DNA of 42,766 nucleotides. It comes from an uncultured Prevotellaceae bacterium (GTDB lineage: Bacteria > Bacteroidota > Bacteroidia > Bacteroidales > Muribaculaceae). The notes below the pieces were generated by a model that saw only the letters and a list, made by a program, of their open reading frames with translations, was not told the DNA's origin and did no database searches. Each line of letters begins with the position of its first letter. Within the stretch, counting starts at the first letter, position 1. Both the position numbers and the translations under genes were made by a program. The stretch is taken from the NCBI GenBank assembly GCA_946406035.1, contig CAMJJG010000022.1:1-42766 (forward strand), in the 5' to 3' direction. Below are positions 31,513 through 39,019 of this stretch, piece by piece.

Positions 31513-32262
31513 ATGAGTTTTAACTTCGAACGCAAAATTATAGTTTTTTTCCCGATAAACAAGCAAATTTACAATTTTTGCTTGATTTTTGTCTTTTTTT
31601 GTGCCCTATCGGCACCTGCCCAAACCAAGCATCAACGATATCTGGACTACATCGAGCGCTACAAGACGGTAGCCCTGCAGCACGAGAAGGAATTTGGAGT
31701 GCCTGCCAGCATCACACTGGCCCAGGGGCTTCTCGAGAGCAGCGTCGGTCAGAGCAAGATGGCCCAGGAAGCCAACAACCACTTCGGCATCAAGGCCTAT
31801 CACTGGAAAGGCGAGGTCTATGGCCGCTGCGACTCGCTCAAGCAAGTGGGTTACCGCAAGTATGGCCAGCCCGAGGACTCGTTCCTCGACCACGCCAAGT
31901 TCCTCAAGGGGCCGCGCTACAGCGTGCTCTATGAACTTGACGTCACCGACTATCGCAGTTGGGCTCAGGGCTTGCGAGATTGCGGTTATGCCGAGGACAA
32001 GGACTACCCCGATAAACTCATCACCATCATCGAGCAATATGAACTCTACGCGCTCGATGGCGGAGTACGCCTTGACGGCAGCAAACCCACCGAGCAAGTG
32101 GAGGCCGAAGATCAGGAACAGCCCAGTTCCCGCTGGCATCACCGCAAGCGCCGCAACCGCACCGAGCAGCCCACCGTCCAGCAGGAGCCGGCCCAAGACT
32201 ACCCGCAAACTTACACCCCCTTGCGCCAGGGCCGTGTTCTCTCCAGCGCCGACAACGACTAA
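31513..32262 (+). CDS. Exported glucosaminidase-domain (GH73) protein
   Basis: A 249-aa protein. A hydrophobic export signal covers about 18-36 (YNFCLIFVFFCALSAPAQ). A glucosaminidase domain covers about 40-185, with the catalytic Glu75 in GLLESSVGQSKMA and NNHFGIKA. It cleaves N-acetylglucosaminyl linkages of peptidoglycan. The C-terminal tail (about 200-249) is basic and Pro/Gln-rich (SSRWHHRKRRNRT...TPLRQGRV...SADND) and may bind the cell wall. A diverged copy of exactly this tail lies at 34097-34234 beyond the LRR-dockerin gene. The gene starts only 8 nt from the divergent cdd start. It ends just before a strong bidirectional terminator. Confidence 0.87.
   Translation: MSFNFERKIIVFFPINKQIYNFCLIFVFFCALSAPAQTKHQRYLDYIERYKTVALQHEKEFGVPASITLAQGLLESSVGQSKMAQEANNHFGIKAYHWKGEVYGRCDSLKQVGYRKYGQPEDSFLDHAKFLKGPRYSVLYELDVTDYRSWAQGLRDCGYAEDKDYPDKLITIIEQYELYALDGGVRLDGSKPTEQVEAEDQEQPSSRWHHRKRRNRTEQPTVQQEPAQDYPQTYTPLRQGRVLSSADND
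31533..31540 (-). promoter_or_regulatory. -7 element of cdd, inside the glucosaminidase gene
   Basis: CAAAATTA reads TAATTTTG on the minus strand, 29 nt before the cdd start and within the first codons of the divergent gene. With 31475-31482, the two transcripts overlap by about 40 nt. Confidence 0.55.
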
Positions 32263-32283
32263 CGACTGAGGACGCTAGAAAAA

Positions 32284-32349
32284 CAACGGAATGGTCCGAT
32301 TATACAGAGTTTGCCGTGATGGGCAAGTTCGTTTCGGACCATTCCGTTG
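32284..32349. terminator. Strong terminator between glucosaminidase and LRR-dockerin genes
   Basis: A perfect 16-bp stem, 32284-32299 / 32334-32349 (CAACGGAATGGTCCGA and complement), followed by CTCTTTATTTG. It serves the convergent genes. Confidence 0.8.
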
Positions 32350-32364
32350 CTCTTTATTTGTCGT

Positions 32365-33795
32365 TTAATAGTGTAAGATGAAATCGATAATGGTGTTGGC
32401 ATCGGCAATATTGACCTCGCCGTCACTATTCACGTCATAGTTTATCAAGTATGCATGTCCAGTGCAAATTATATGGATGATTCTGTTCAAGTCGGCGATG
32501 TTGACTTCGCCATCACCATTTACATCACACTCGCTGCCGTTATTGATGCCTTTAATATGATGGAACTTGCCCCACTCTTCATCTTCACGATAGTTATTGA
32601 TGGCACTTTGTGGAACATAGAGCGTAACACTTTCATAGTAAGAATCATCAAAAGTATAAGAAAAAAGTCCACCGTCTGCTTCAGGCGGAGTTATTCCCTT
32701 ACAGGTAATTGATTCAAGGTTATCGCATAATCCAAAAACGTTTATTCCGATAGATGTGACAGATTCTGGAATAATGATGCTTCTAATGCCACTGCCCAAA
32801 AATGCCCCAGTATTAATCCTTTTGATTGTATTGGGGATGATAGTATTGTTACATCCAGCAATTAATGTGTTTGTTTCGGTTTCAATGAGGGCATTGCAAT
32901 TATCACGTGAATCATAAACTGGATTGTCTCTATCGACTGTGATAACGGACAAGCTATCACAGAATCTGAAAAGGTTATAACCATAACCTGAATCTACCCA
33001 AACGGCTTCACATGCTGTCTTCTCGATGGTGATCATGTTTTTTGGAATGTGAATTTCCTTAATGCCGCATGTATGTAACTCAGCACTAGACCAAATAGAA
33101 CTTGAAAAAGCATCAATTGATATGCTCTCTACTGTGCTTGGAATTATAGTGTTCTTACATCCAACAATCAATTCATTTGACCATGTTTGAATAATCGCAT
33201 TACAATCGTCCCGTGAATCAAAGTTAGGATTATCATCATCCACCGTAATCCTTTCAATATTGATACACCCTTGAAAAGGCCTTTGAGATATAAAGAATCC
33301 CCAAGGGTCTGAATCGGTATTACCCAAAATGCGAACCTGACTCGGGATGTGGATACTGGTCAGCCCAGGACAATCGAAGAATCCATAAATCCTAGTAACT
33401 GTATTGGGGATAGAAAAACTGGTCAACCCAGGACAATTAACAAATCCTGGCTTTCCCGAGATTCCTTCATTCCATCCGTCATACAAAGCTGTATATCCAA
33501 TTGATTCCACTGTCATTGTAACCTTGCGGCCATCATTGCCTGTGAATGTCACTGACGATTGAATCTCTGCATGACCTATGAATCCATCAACTACGCCCAT
33601 AGCTGCAGCATATGATCTGTAGCGGCCTGACAACCCCGGTGACCAATCAACATCACTAGGAATGATGTAGATTACACTATCGATTATCACGGGGTCATAA
33701 GTTACAGCCGCATTGATAGGGGAGGCTGTTGATAGAATGCAAAGTAGGAGTAACAGCGTTTTTAAATTTGACTTTACAAAAGTATTGACTCTCAT
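32365..33795 (-). CDS. Secreted BspA-like leucine-rich-repeat protein with two dockerin-like repeats
   Basis: A 476-aa exported protein. ATG 33795 is preferred over the longer frame because it gives a signal peptide (LKTLLLLLCILSTASPINA) and leaves room for a structured leader. TpLRR/BspA-type LRR_5 repeats cover about 120-400 (CPGLTSFSIPNTVTRIYGFF, CPGLTSIHIPSQVRIL, SGIRSIIIPESVTSIGINVF). Two dockerin-like repeats close the protein (CDVNGDGEVNIADLNRIIHI and YDVNSDGEVNIADANTIIDFIL). BspA-like proteins mediate adhesion. It is AT-richer than its neighbours. Lying between the intact and the broken 3' ends of the glucosaminidase gene, it is an inserted cargo gene. Confidence 0.87.
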   Translation of the reverse strand: MRVNTFVKSNLKTLLLLLCILSTASPINAAVTYDPVIIDSVIYIIPSDVDWSPGLSGRYRSYAAAMGVVDGFIGHAEIQSSVTFTGNDGRKVTMTVESIGYTALYDGWNEGISGKPGFVNCPGLTSFSIPNTVTRIYGFFDCPGLTSIHIPSQVRILGNTDSDPWGFFISQRPFQGCINIERITVDDDNPNFDSRDDCNAIIQTWSNELIVGCKNTIIPSTVESISIDAFSSSIWSSAELHTCGIKEIHIPKNMITIEKTACEAVWVDSGYGYNLFRFCDSLSVITVDRDNPVYDSRDNCNALIETETNTLIAGCNNTIIPNTIKRINTGAFLGSGIRSIIIPESVTSIGINVFGLCDNLESITCKGITPPEADGGLFSYTFDDSYYESVTLYVPQSAINNYREDEEWGKFHHIKGINNGSECDVNGDGEVNIADLNRIIHIICTGHAYLINYDVNSDGEVNIADANTIIDFILHY

Positions 33796-33999
33796 AAATA
33801 CAATGTTTTTAGTTTGCCGGCAGGCTGACTCTCTAGGGCTGCGGCGGTTTTGTTGGTATAACAAGAAAAGCGTGAGAGGCCTTATTTCATGCTCGTCCCA
33901 TTGACATCTGGAAGCCAAAGGACAAAGCGTGTCAATAAACGCTTTCCATACTACGTTATCCATGGAGAAGAATGGTCACCGCTGTGACCCTGCTCCATG
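33796..33999 (-). promoter_or_regulatory. Structured 5' leader of the LRR-dockerin gene
   Basis: Predicted leader of about 204 nt from the promoter at 34008-34015. The transcript starts at a double hairpin: CATGGAG/CTCCATG (33961-33967 / 33993-33999) enclosing GGTCAC/GTGACC (33974-33979 / 33984-33989). Next comes AAAGCGT/ACGCTTT (33924-33930 / 33939-33945). A GC-rich stem-loop near 33812-33843 lies just before the start codon. The segment AGTCAG-CCTGCC in the last element recalls part of a B12 box, but the rest of a cobalamin riboswitch core is not convincing. Together with the scar and promoter this fills the gap 33796-34389. Confidence 0.45.
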
Positions 34000-34007
34000 A
34001 ATTGGCC

Positions 34008-34015
34008 CAAAGTTA
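34008..34015 (-). promoter_or_regulatory. -7 element of the LRR-dockerin gene
   Basis: CAAAGTTA reads TAACTTTG on the minus strand. The predicted start coincides with the outer edge of the leader double hairpin. Confidence 0.6.
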
Positions 34016-34096
34016 CATAAAATAATCCAAGGAAACTGTTAAATTCTATTGTTTTTTAGGTCAACCGCATCAAACTTCTCAAAAATTGACACGGGC

Positions 34097-34234
34097 AGCT
34101 CGCGCTGGTACCACCGCAAGCGCCGCAACCGTACCAACCAGCAGGAAGCGCTAGTGGAGCACAACACCGAGCATCAGGAGTCGTTCACTCCGTTGCGCCA
34201 GGGGCGCGTTTCGGCCAGTGCTGATAATGACTAG
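34097..34234 (+). pseudogene. Broken copy of the glucosaminidase 3' end (scar copy)
   Basis: Encodes SSRWYHRKRRNRT...TPLRQGRV...SADND plus stop: 45 codons aligning without gaps to the last 45 codons of the gene ending at 32262, 27 of 45 residues identical. No upstream gene remains. It lies just before the kbl promoter, so the ancestral order was probably glucosaminidase-kbl and the LRR-dockerin gene came in between. Confidence 0.88.
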
Positions 34235-34327
34235 TCCTTAGTTGGCTACCGCTAAGCGCTAAAGCCTAACTAGTCACTAGTTGGCGAAAAAGCAAAATTA
34301 ATTCTTGTTTTTTCTCTCGGCTTGCAC

Positions 34328-34335
34328 TATCTTTG
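34328..34335 (+). promoter_or_regulatory. -7 element of kbl
   Basis: TATCTTTG lies 54 nt before the kbl start codon. Confidence 0.65.
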
Positions 34336-34389
34336 CGGGCAATTAGAATATACTATTAATGTCAAACCTTTTAAAATAGATTTTTTATC

Positions 34390-35580
34390 ATGTTTGGAAA
34401 ATTCCAGGAACATCTCCAGAAGGAGCTCGCCGACATCCAGGCTGCCGGTTTGTACAAGAACGAACGCATCATTACCACCCCGCAGCGCGCCGACATCCGC
34501 GTGAAGCCCAATGACGAGGTGCTGAATTTCTGTGCCAACAACTATCTGGGCCTGAGCGACAACAGCCGCTTGATCAAGGCCGCTACCGAGACCATGTCTC
34601 ACCACGGCTACGGCATGTCGTCGGTTCGCTTCATCTGCGGTACCAGCGATATCCACAAGGAACTTGAGGCCGCTATCGCCGACTATTTCCACACCGAGGA
34701 CGCCATCCTGTACGGTTCATGCTTTGACGCCAACGGCGGTCTGTTCGAGGCCCTGTTGACCGACGAGGACGCCATCATCAGCGACTCGCTGAACCACGCT
34801 TCGATCATCGACGGTGTGCGCCTGTGCAAGGCCAAACGCTACCGCTATGCCAACGCCGACATGGCCGAACTCGAGGAGTGCTTGAAGCAGGCTCAGGAGC
34901 AGCGCTTCCGCATCATCGCCACCGACGGCGTGTTCTCGATGGACGGCAACGTGGCTCCCATGGACAAGATCTGTGACCTGGCCGAGAAGTATGACGCCAT
35001 GGTCATGGTCGATGAGTCGCACTCGGCAGGTGTCGTTGGCCCGACTGGCCACGGTGTAGCCGAGCAGTTCAACCTGTATGGCCGCATCGACGTGTTCACC
35101 GGCACGCTGGGCAAGGCATTTGGCGGTGCCATGGGCGGTTTCACCACCGGTCGCAAGGAGATCATCGACATGCTGCGTCAGCGCTCACGTCCCTACCTGT
35201 TCAGCAACAGCATCGCTCCCGGCATCGTGGGTGCCAGCATCGAGATGTTCAAGATGCTCAAGGAGAGCAACGCCCTGCACGACAAGCTGGTGGACAACGT
35301 GAACTACTTCCGCGACAAGATGATCGCTGCCGGCTTTGACATCAAGCCGACGCAGAGCGCCATCTGCGCCGTGATGCTCTACGACGCCAAGCTGTCGCAG
35401 GACTTCGCTGCCGAGCTGCAGAAGGAAGGCATCTACGTTACCGGTTTCTACTATCCCGTTGTGCCCAAGGGCCAGGCCCGCATCCGCGTGCAGGTATCGG
35501 CCGGTCACGAGCGTGAGCACCTCGACAAGTGCATCAACGCCTTTATCAAGATCGGCAAGCAGATGGGAATCATCAAGTGA
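34390..35580 (+). CDS. kbl: Glycine C-acetyltransferase (2-amino-3-ketobutyrate CoA ligase)
   Basis: A 396-aa PLP enzyme of the alpha-oxoamine synthase family, splitting 2-amino-3-ketobutyrate with CoA into glycine and acetyl-CoA. Visible motifs: NNYLGLSDN, MSSVRFICGTSDIH, DESHSAGVVGPTGHG with the PLP-contacting Asp and His, and FTGTLGKAFGGAMGG with the Schiff-base Lys at about 242. Length is standard. It completes threonine catabolism with the SDR threonine dehydrogenase at 21878. It stands alone here, followed by terminators. High codon bias suggests strong expression. Confidence 0.94.
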   Translation: MFGKFQEHLQKELADIQAAGLYKNERIITTPQRADIRVKPNDEVLNFCANNYLGLSDNSRLIKAATETMSHHGYGMSSVRFICGTSDIHKELEAAIADYFHTEDAILYGSCFDANGGLFEALLTDEDAIISDSLNHASIIDGVRLCKAKRYRYANADMAELEECLKQAQEQRFRIIATDGVFSMDGNVAPMDKICDLAEKYDAMVMVDESHSAGVVGPTGHGVAEQFNLYGRIDVFTGTLGKAFGGAMGGFTTGRKEIIDMLRQRSRPYLFSNSIAPGIVGASIEMFKMLKESNALHDKLVDNVNYFRDKMIAAGFDIKPTQSAICAVMLYDAKLSQDFAAELQKEGIYVTGFYYPVVPKGQARIRVQVSAGHEREHLDKCINAFIKIGKQMGIIK

Positions 35581-35707
35581 AGCTCATCAAACAACCCAAA
35601 CAACTATTAACACAACCACTACAACTTTTATTTGTTGTTCTAGTTGTTTGAATGTTGTTCCAGTTGTTTGAAAAAACAATCATTATAACACCCAGAAAAA
35701 ACCTCTA

Positions 35708-35746
35708 GACGGTCGCAGGTGCATTCACCCGCGACCGTCACTTTTT
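35708..35746 (+). terminator. Terminator downstream of kbl
   Basis: Stem GACGGTCGC/GCGACCGTC (35708-35716 / 35731-35739) with an inner GGTG-CATT-CACC hairpin, then ACTTTTTC. A second, imperfect AACAAC-type stem lies nearer the kbl stop (about 35588-35672). Confidence 0.8.
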
Positions 35747-35813
35747 CAATTCTTTCACCAGCCCAATCTTGCCATTTATTGGAATAATATTTGCAGAATC
35801 AGAAATAGAATGC

Positions 35814-35821
35814 TAACTTTG
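35814..35821 (+). promoter_or_regulatory. -7 element of a small-gene pair
   Basis: TAACTTTG lies 28 nt before the ATG at 35850, supporting the short gene there. Confidence 0.6.
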
Positions 35822-35849
35822 CAACAAATAAACCATAAAAGGGCGAGAT

Positions 35850-35987
35850 ATGAATGGAAAAGAACCTATAAGAAAATTCACACGTGAGGATATCCTTGCG
35901 TTGCTGGCTCGCGGCCGTGAAATCAAGGCAAGGCGGCAAAAAGAAGCCGAAGAAATATATACAGAAAAACAGCACTTGAAGTCTTGA
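35850..35987 (+). CDS. Small basic protein of 45 aa
   Basis: A short gene beginning MNGKEPIRKFTREDILALLA, then a highly charged helix (RGREIKARRQKEAEEIYTEK). The strong promoter at 35814-35821 and a purine-rich stretch before the ATG support translation. The amphipathic helical character would fit a small regulatory or antitoxin-like protein, but there is no direct evidence for that. A 16-codon frame (36016-36066) lies between this gene and 36126 and may or may not be translated. Confidence 0.5.
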   Translation: MNGKEPIRKFTREDILALLARGREIKARRQKEAEEIYTEKQHLKS

Positions 35988-36125
35988 CCAATATCTTATT
36001 ACGGCAAACAAGAATATGAAACAAGTACAATTATACGGGGATTTATTCCTCACCATAGCCTCGTAATGTTTAACGGAGTGGCACAATAGGCAATAGCCAT
36101 GCCCACTCATAACATTACAGGTATA

Positions 36126-36374
36126 ATGAGCAGAAGCAGAAAAAAGACTCCTGTCAGCACTTTTTGTTGCTGTAAGTCTCAAAAACGCGGGAAACAGTTT
36201 TGCCATCGCAAGTTCCGTTGCAAGGAACGAATGATGATCAAAACCAGTAATTATGATCGCTTGCCGTCCCTCTTGATTCAAGTAACAAACCAATGGGACC
36301 TCGGAGGTGATGGCAAAGTATTCTGGGGACACTCTCCCGATGAAGAGTGGTACATCAAATTGATGCGCAAATGA
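36126..36374 (+). CDS. Small Cys/Lys/Arg-rich conserved protein
   Basis: An 82-aa protein from the ATG at 36126; an upstream in-frame start adds nine unlikely residues. The N-terminus MSRSRKKTPVSTFCCCKSQKRGKQFC followed by HRKFRCKER is strongly basic with Cys and His in zinc-ribbon-like spacing. The C-terminal half (LLIQVTNQWDLGGDGKVFWG...EEWYIKLMRK) is acidic-aromatic. I recall similar small proteins scattered in Bacteroides and Prevotella accessory regions, without known function. It probably shares the promoter at 35814. A nucleic-acid-binding role is possible. Confidence 0.6.
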   Translation: MSRSRKKTPVSTFCCCKSQKRGKQFCHRKFRCKERMMIKTSNYDRLPSLLIQVTNQWDLGGDGKVFWGHSPDEEWYIKLMRK

Positions 36375-36385
36375 ATAGTCCATCT

Positions 36386-36419
36386 TCCACCCTCTCGCTG
36401 TCGCTGGTGAGAGGGTGGA
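36386..36419. terminator. Hairpin between convergent genes
   Basis: TCCACCCTCTC/GAGAGGGTGGA (36386-36396 / 36409-36419), a perfect 11-bp stem without a clear T-run. It separates the small gene from the receptor gene on the other strand. Confidence 0.5.
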
Positions 36420-36463
36420 TTGCATTGGGTGATATGTTGAAGCTATTACCTGCATAACATTGA

Positions 36464-39019
36464 TTACAGGCGGGATTTCTCGTCGTTGCCGGCGCCAGTG
36501 CCCTTGTACTTGCTACGGGTGACGTTGAATTTATAGGTCACGGTCATGCCGATGGTGCGGTCAAAGTTGTAGCAATCCTTGGTGATGTTGGTGCCGATGC
36601 CGTAGGTGGTCCACCGCTCCTGGCTGGTCCTGAAGATATCGTCGGCATAGAGGTTGACCAGCAGCGCCTTGTTGAAGAAGGATTTGTTGATGCGGGCTCC
36701 GACGGTCCAATAGTGCTTGACGCTCTGGAACTCGTCATCGGCATCACTTGCGAAGCGCACACCCAGCACTGCCGTCCAGGAATGAGGAAGGACAAAGGTA
36801 TTCCTCAGTTCAAATCTCCACAGTGGCTTGTGATGGGTCAAACGAGAGCCATACTGCTCGGCATCAAAGAAGACCTTATTGAAACTCAACGTAACCGTTG
36901 GGCGATAAACACCGAAGCGCGGTGCAGCTACCAGCGAGGCAAACAAGCGCTGGGCATCGCCATAGTTGCGAGTACACAGCAAGATATAGCGCTTGTCCGG
37001 CTCCAGCACAGGCACCCAGCACATGGTGCTCTGGCTGTAGGTGTAGCGCACTTGCAGACTCAGCCACGAGTAGATGGCCGACAGTTCCAAGCGGTGGTTC
37101 AGCTGCGGGCGTAACAGTGGATTACCACCCTCGTAGGTGTAACGGTTATCGTACTGGATGAAATTGCGCAGCTGGAAATAGCTGGGACGATTGATGCGGC
37201 GGCTGTAATTCAGTTGCCAGTTCCACTTGTCCTTCTTCCAGGCAACGGAGGCATTGGGGAACCAGTCATTATAGGTGCGGCTGGGTTCCTCCTCACGGAT
37301 GCCTGACGAATAGTAGTCGGAGTTGATGTGCTCAAAGCGCAGTCCGGCGCCGAAAGTGAAATTGCCCAGGGTGAAGTCATACTCGGCAAAGCCCGCACTG
37401 TTATTCTCGCGGATGCGCGTGTCGGATGACAAATGGGACTGGTCGTCGTTGGAATAGGTGCCGTCGGTGCGGGTAAAGGTCAACTCAGTGCCGATGCTGG
37501 CGGTACCTTTCCACAGGGGGTGACTCAGGATGAGTTTGCCGGCGGTCATCTGGTTACGCTGGCGGCTCTGAGTGAGCACATGGCGGTCATCAAGTTCATC
37601 ACTTAATTCAGTGCGTTCATCAGTATTGCGTTCATTGCGACAATACCACGTGCCGTTAAAGTCAATCGACAGCTGGCCCACCTTGCCCACATAATACATA
37701 TTGACATCGTGCAACGGATTTTGTTTACGATTGACGAGGGCATCATACCATACGCTGCCCTCAAGCACACCGTTGTTCCATATTTGTTGCTCACCGATGA
37801 CGCTGCTGTTCTTGATATTGACACCGCTCAAGGTGTAAGATGCGCCCAGCGAATGGTTGTCGTTGATATCGTAATTGAGGCCTACTTGCTCATAATGCGA
37901 CTTGCTGCGGTACTTGGTGTCACCCGTCTGATCGACATGCACTGTGCCATCCTCCAAGAATAAGTCATTATTAATGTCATTGTCCTCACCCATCCATGCG
38001 CTACGCCAGTAACCCTCGGCAAACAGTTCCAGGCCGTGGGTGCGGTATTTCACGTTAATGTCCTGATATCCGCCCCACTCGTGGTTGTTGCGCACGTTGG
38101 TAATGGTGCTGATACTAAAACCGTCGCCCTGAGGCTTGACCGTGTAGATGCGGATGACCGACGACACATTCTTTTTGTATCGGGCACCTGGGCTTGTAAT
38201 CACGTCGATAGACTTGATGTCACTTGACTTGAGGCGCGACAACTCGGTATTGCTCTGAATCGGGCGGTTATTGATGTAGATGAGCGGTGTACCACTGCCA
38301 AAAATGCTCACTTGGCCGTCGCCCTTGACATCGATACGGGGCAACTGCCCCAGCACGTCAATACCCGTACCCATGTCGCTGAGCACCGTGCCCGTAACAT
38401 TGACCGTCATGCCGCCAGTGGTCATCTGGTACTGGGGGCGTTCGCCCTTGACGGTTACGCCGTCGAGAGCATATTTATCGGGTTGCATTTTGATGGTGCC
38501 CAGGTGGGCGGTCTTGCAATGGCGATAGACGGGGCGGTAGCCCACGTAGGTGATGCGGGCGAGTACGCCGCTTTGGTCACAGGGGATGACGAACAGGCCG
38601 CTCTCGTTGGTCACGCCACCCGTGATCACCGTCGAGTCGCGTGGTGAGAGCAGGGCCACGTTGGCGTAGGGCAACGGCTGGCCCGTCTCGTCGAGGACGG
38701 TGCCCTTGTAGCGCGTCGCTTCCCGCAAGGGGCATTCCACAGCGATGTCCTTGCCCTGAACGGTCATCTTGATGGGATAGAAACCGATCAACTGCTGGAT
38801 GGCATCGGGCACCGACTTGTTCTTGACCGTCGTCGTCACCCTGAAGTCCTCCAACTCATTATACAGGAAACTGATGTTGTATTCCCCACTCCGCTCGTTG
38901 AGCCACTTGAGCGCCTCGCTCATCGACACGTCATTGAATGTCCGCGTCACCCGCTGCCCGAAGGCAGCCGTGGCCATGCACAAGCATGCCACGAGATAAA
39001 TCATGCGCCTTGCCATCAT
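36464..39019 (-). CDS. Outer-membrane TonB-dependent receptor-like protein with N-terminal STN domain
   Basis: An 851-aa outer-membrane protein. The signal peptide ends AAFGQ (about 22). Residues 27-95 form an STN/secretin-TonB signalling domain (FNDVSMSEALKWLNERSGEYNISFLY). A carboxypeptidase-regulatory-like domain lies at about 103-180 (YKGTVLDETGQPLPYANVAL). A plug-like region follows (INNRPIQSNTELSRLKSSDIKSIDVI...), then a large OMP_b-brl_3-type barrel. The STN domain marks it as a transducer that signals to the anti-sigma factor encoded just upstream; the genes overlap by 4 nt (ATGA). Ligand unknown; no SusD partner adjoins. Confidence 0.9.
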   Translation of the reverse strand: MMARRMIYLVACLCMATAAFGQRVTRTFNDVSMSEALKWLNERSGEYNISFLYNELEDFRVTTTVKNKSVPDAIQQLIGFYPIKMTVQGKDIAVECPLREATRYKGTVLDETGQPLPYANVALLSPRDSTVITGGVTNESGLFVIPCDQSGVLARITYVGYRPVYRHCKTAHLGTIKMQPDKYALDGVTVKGERPQYQMTTGGMTVNVTGTVLSDMGTGIDVLGQLPRIDVKGDGQVSIFGSGTPLIYINNRPIQSNTELSRLKSSDIKSIDVITSPGARYKKNVSSVIRIYTVKPQGDGFSISTITNVRNNHEWGGYQDINVKYRTHGLELFAEGYWRSAWMGEDNDINNDLFLEDGTVHVDQTGDTKYRSKSHYEQVGLNYDINDNHSLGASYTLSGVNIKNSSVIGEQQIWNNGVLEGSVWYDALVNRKQNPLHDVNMYYVGKVGQLSIDFNGTWYCRNERNTDERTELSDELDDRHVLTQSRQRNQMTAGKLILSHPLWKGTASIGTELTFTRTDGTYSNDDQSHLSSDTRIRENNSAGFAEYDFTLGNFTFGAGLRFEHINSDYYSSGIREEEPSRTYNDWFPNASVAWKKDKWNWQLNYSRRINRPSYFQLRNFIQYDNRYTYEGGNPLLRPQLNHRLELSAIYSWLSLQVRYTYSQSTMCWVPVLEPDKRYILLCTRNYGDAQRLFASLVAAPRFGVYRPTVTLSFNKVFFDAEQYGSRLTHHKPLWRFELRNTFVLPHSWTAVLGVRFASDADDEFQSVKHYWTVGARINKSFFNKALLVNLYADDIFRTSQERWTTYGIGTNITKDCYNFDRTIGMTVTYKFNVTRSKYKGTGAGNDEKSRL

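Noticed and set aside
33812-33843. Cobalamin riboswitch before the LRR-dockerin gene
   Set aside because: Only an AGTCAG..CCTGCC fragment resembles the B12 box; the conserved core elements upstream are not convincing.
35799-36455. 218-codon frame on the minus strand
   Set aside because: It is antisense to two better-supported small genes and lacks a promoter or domain.
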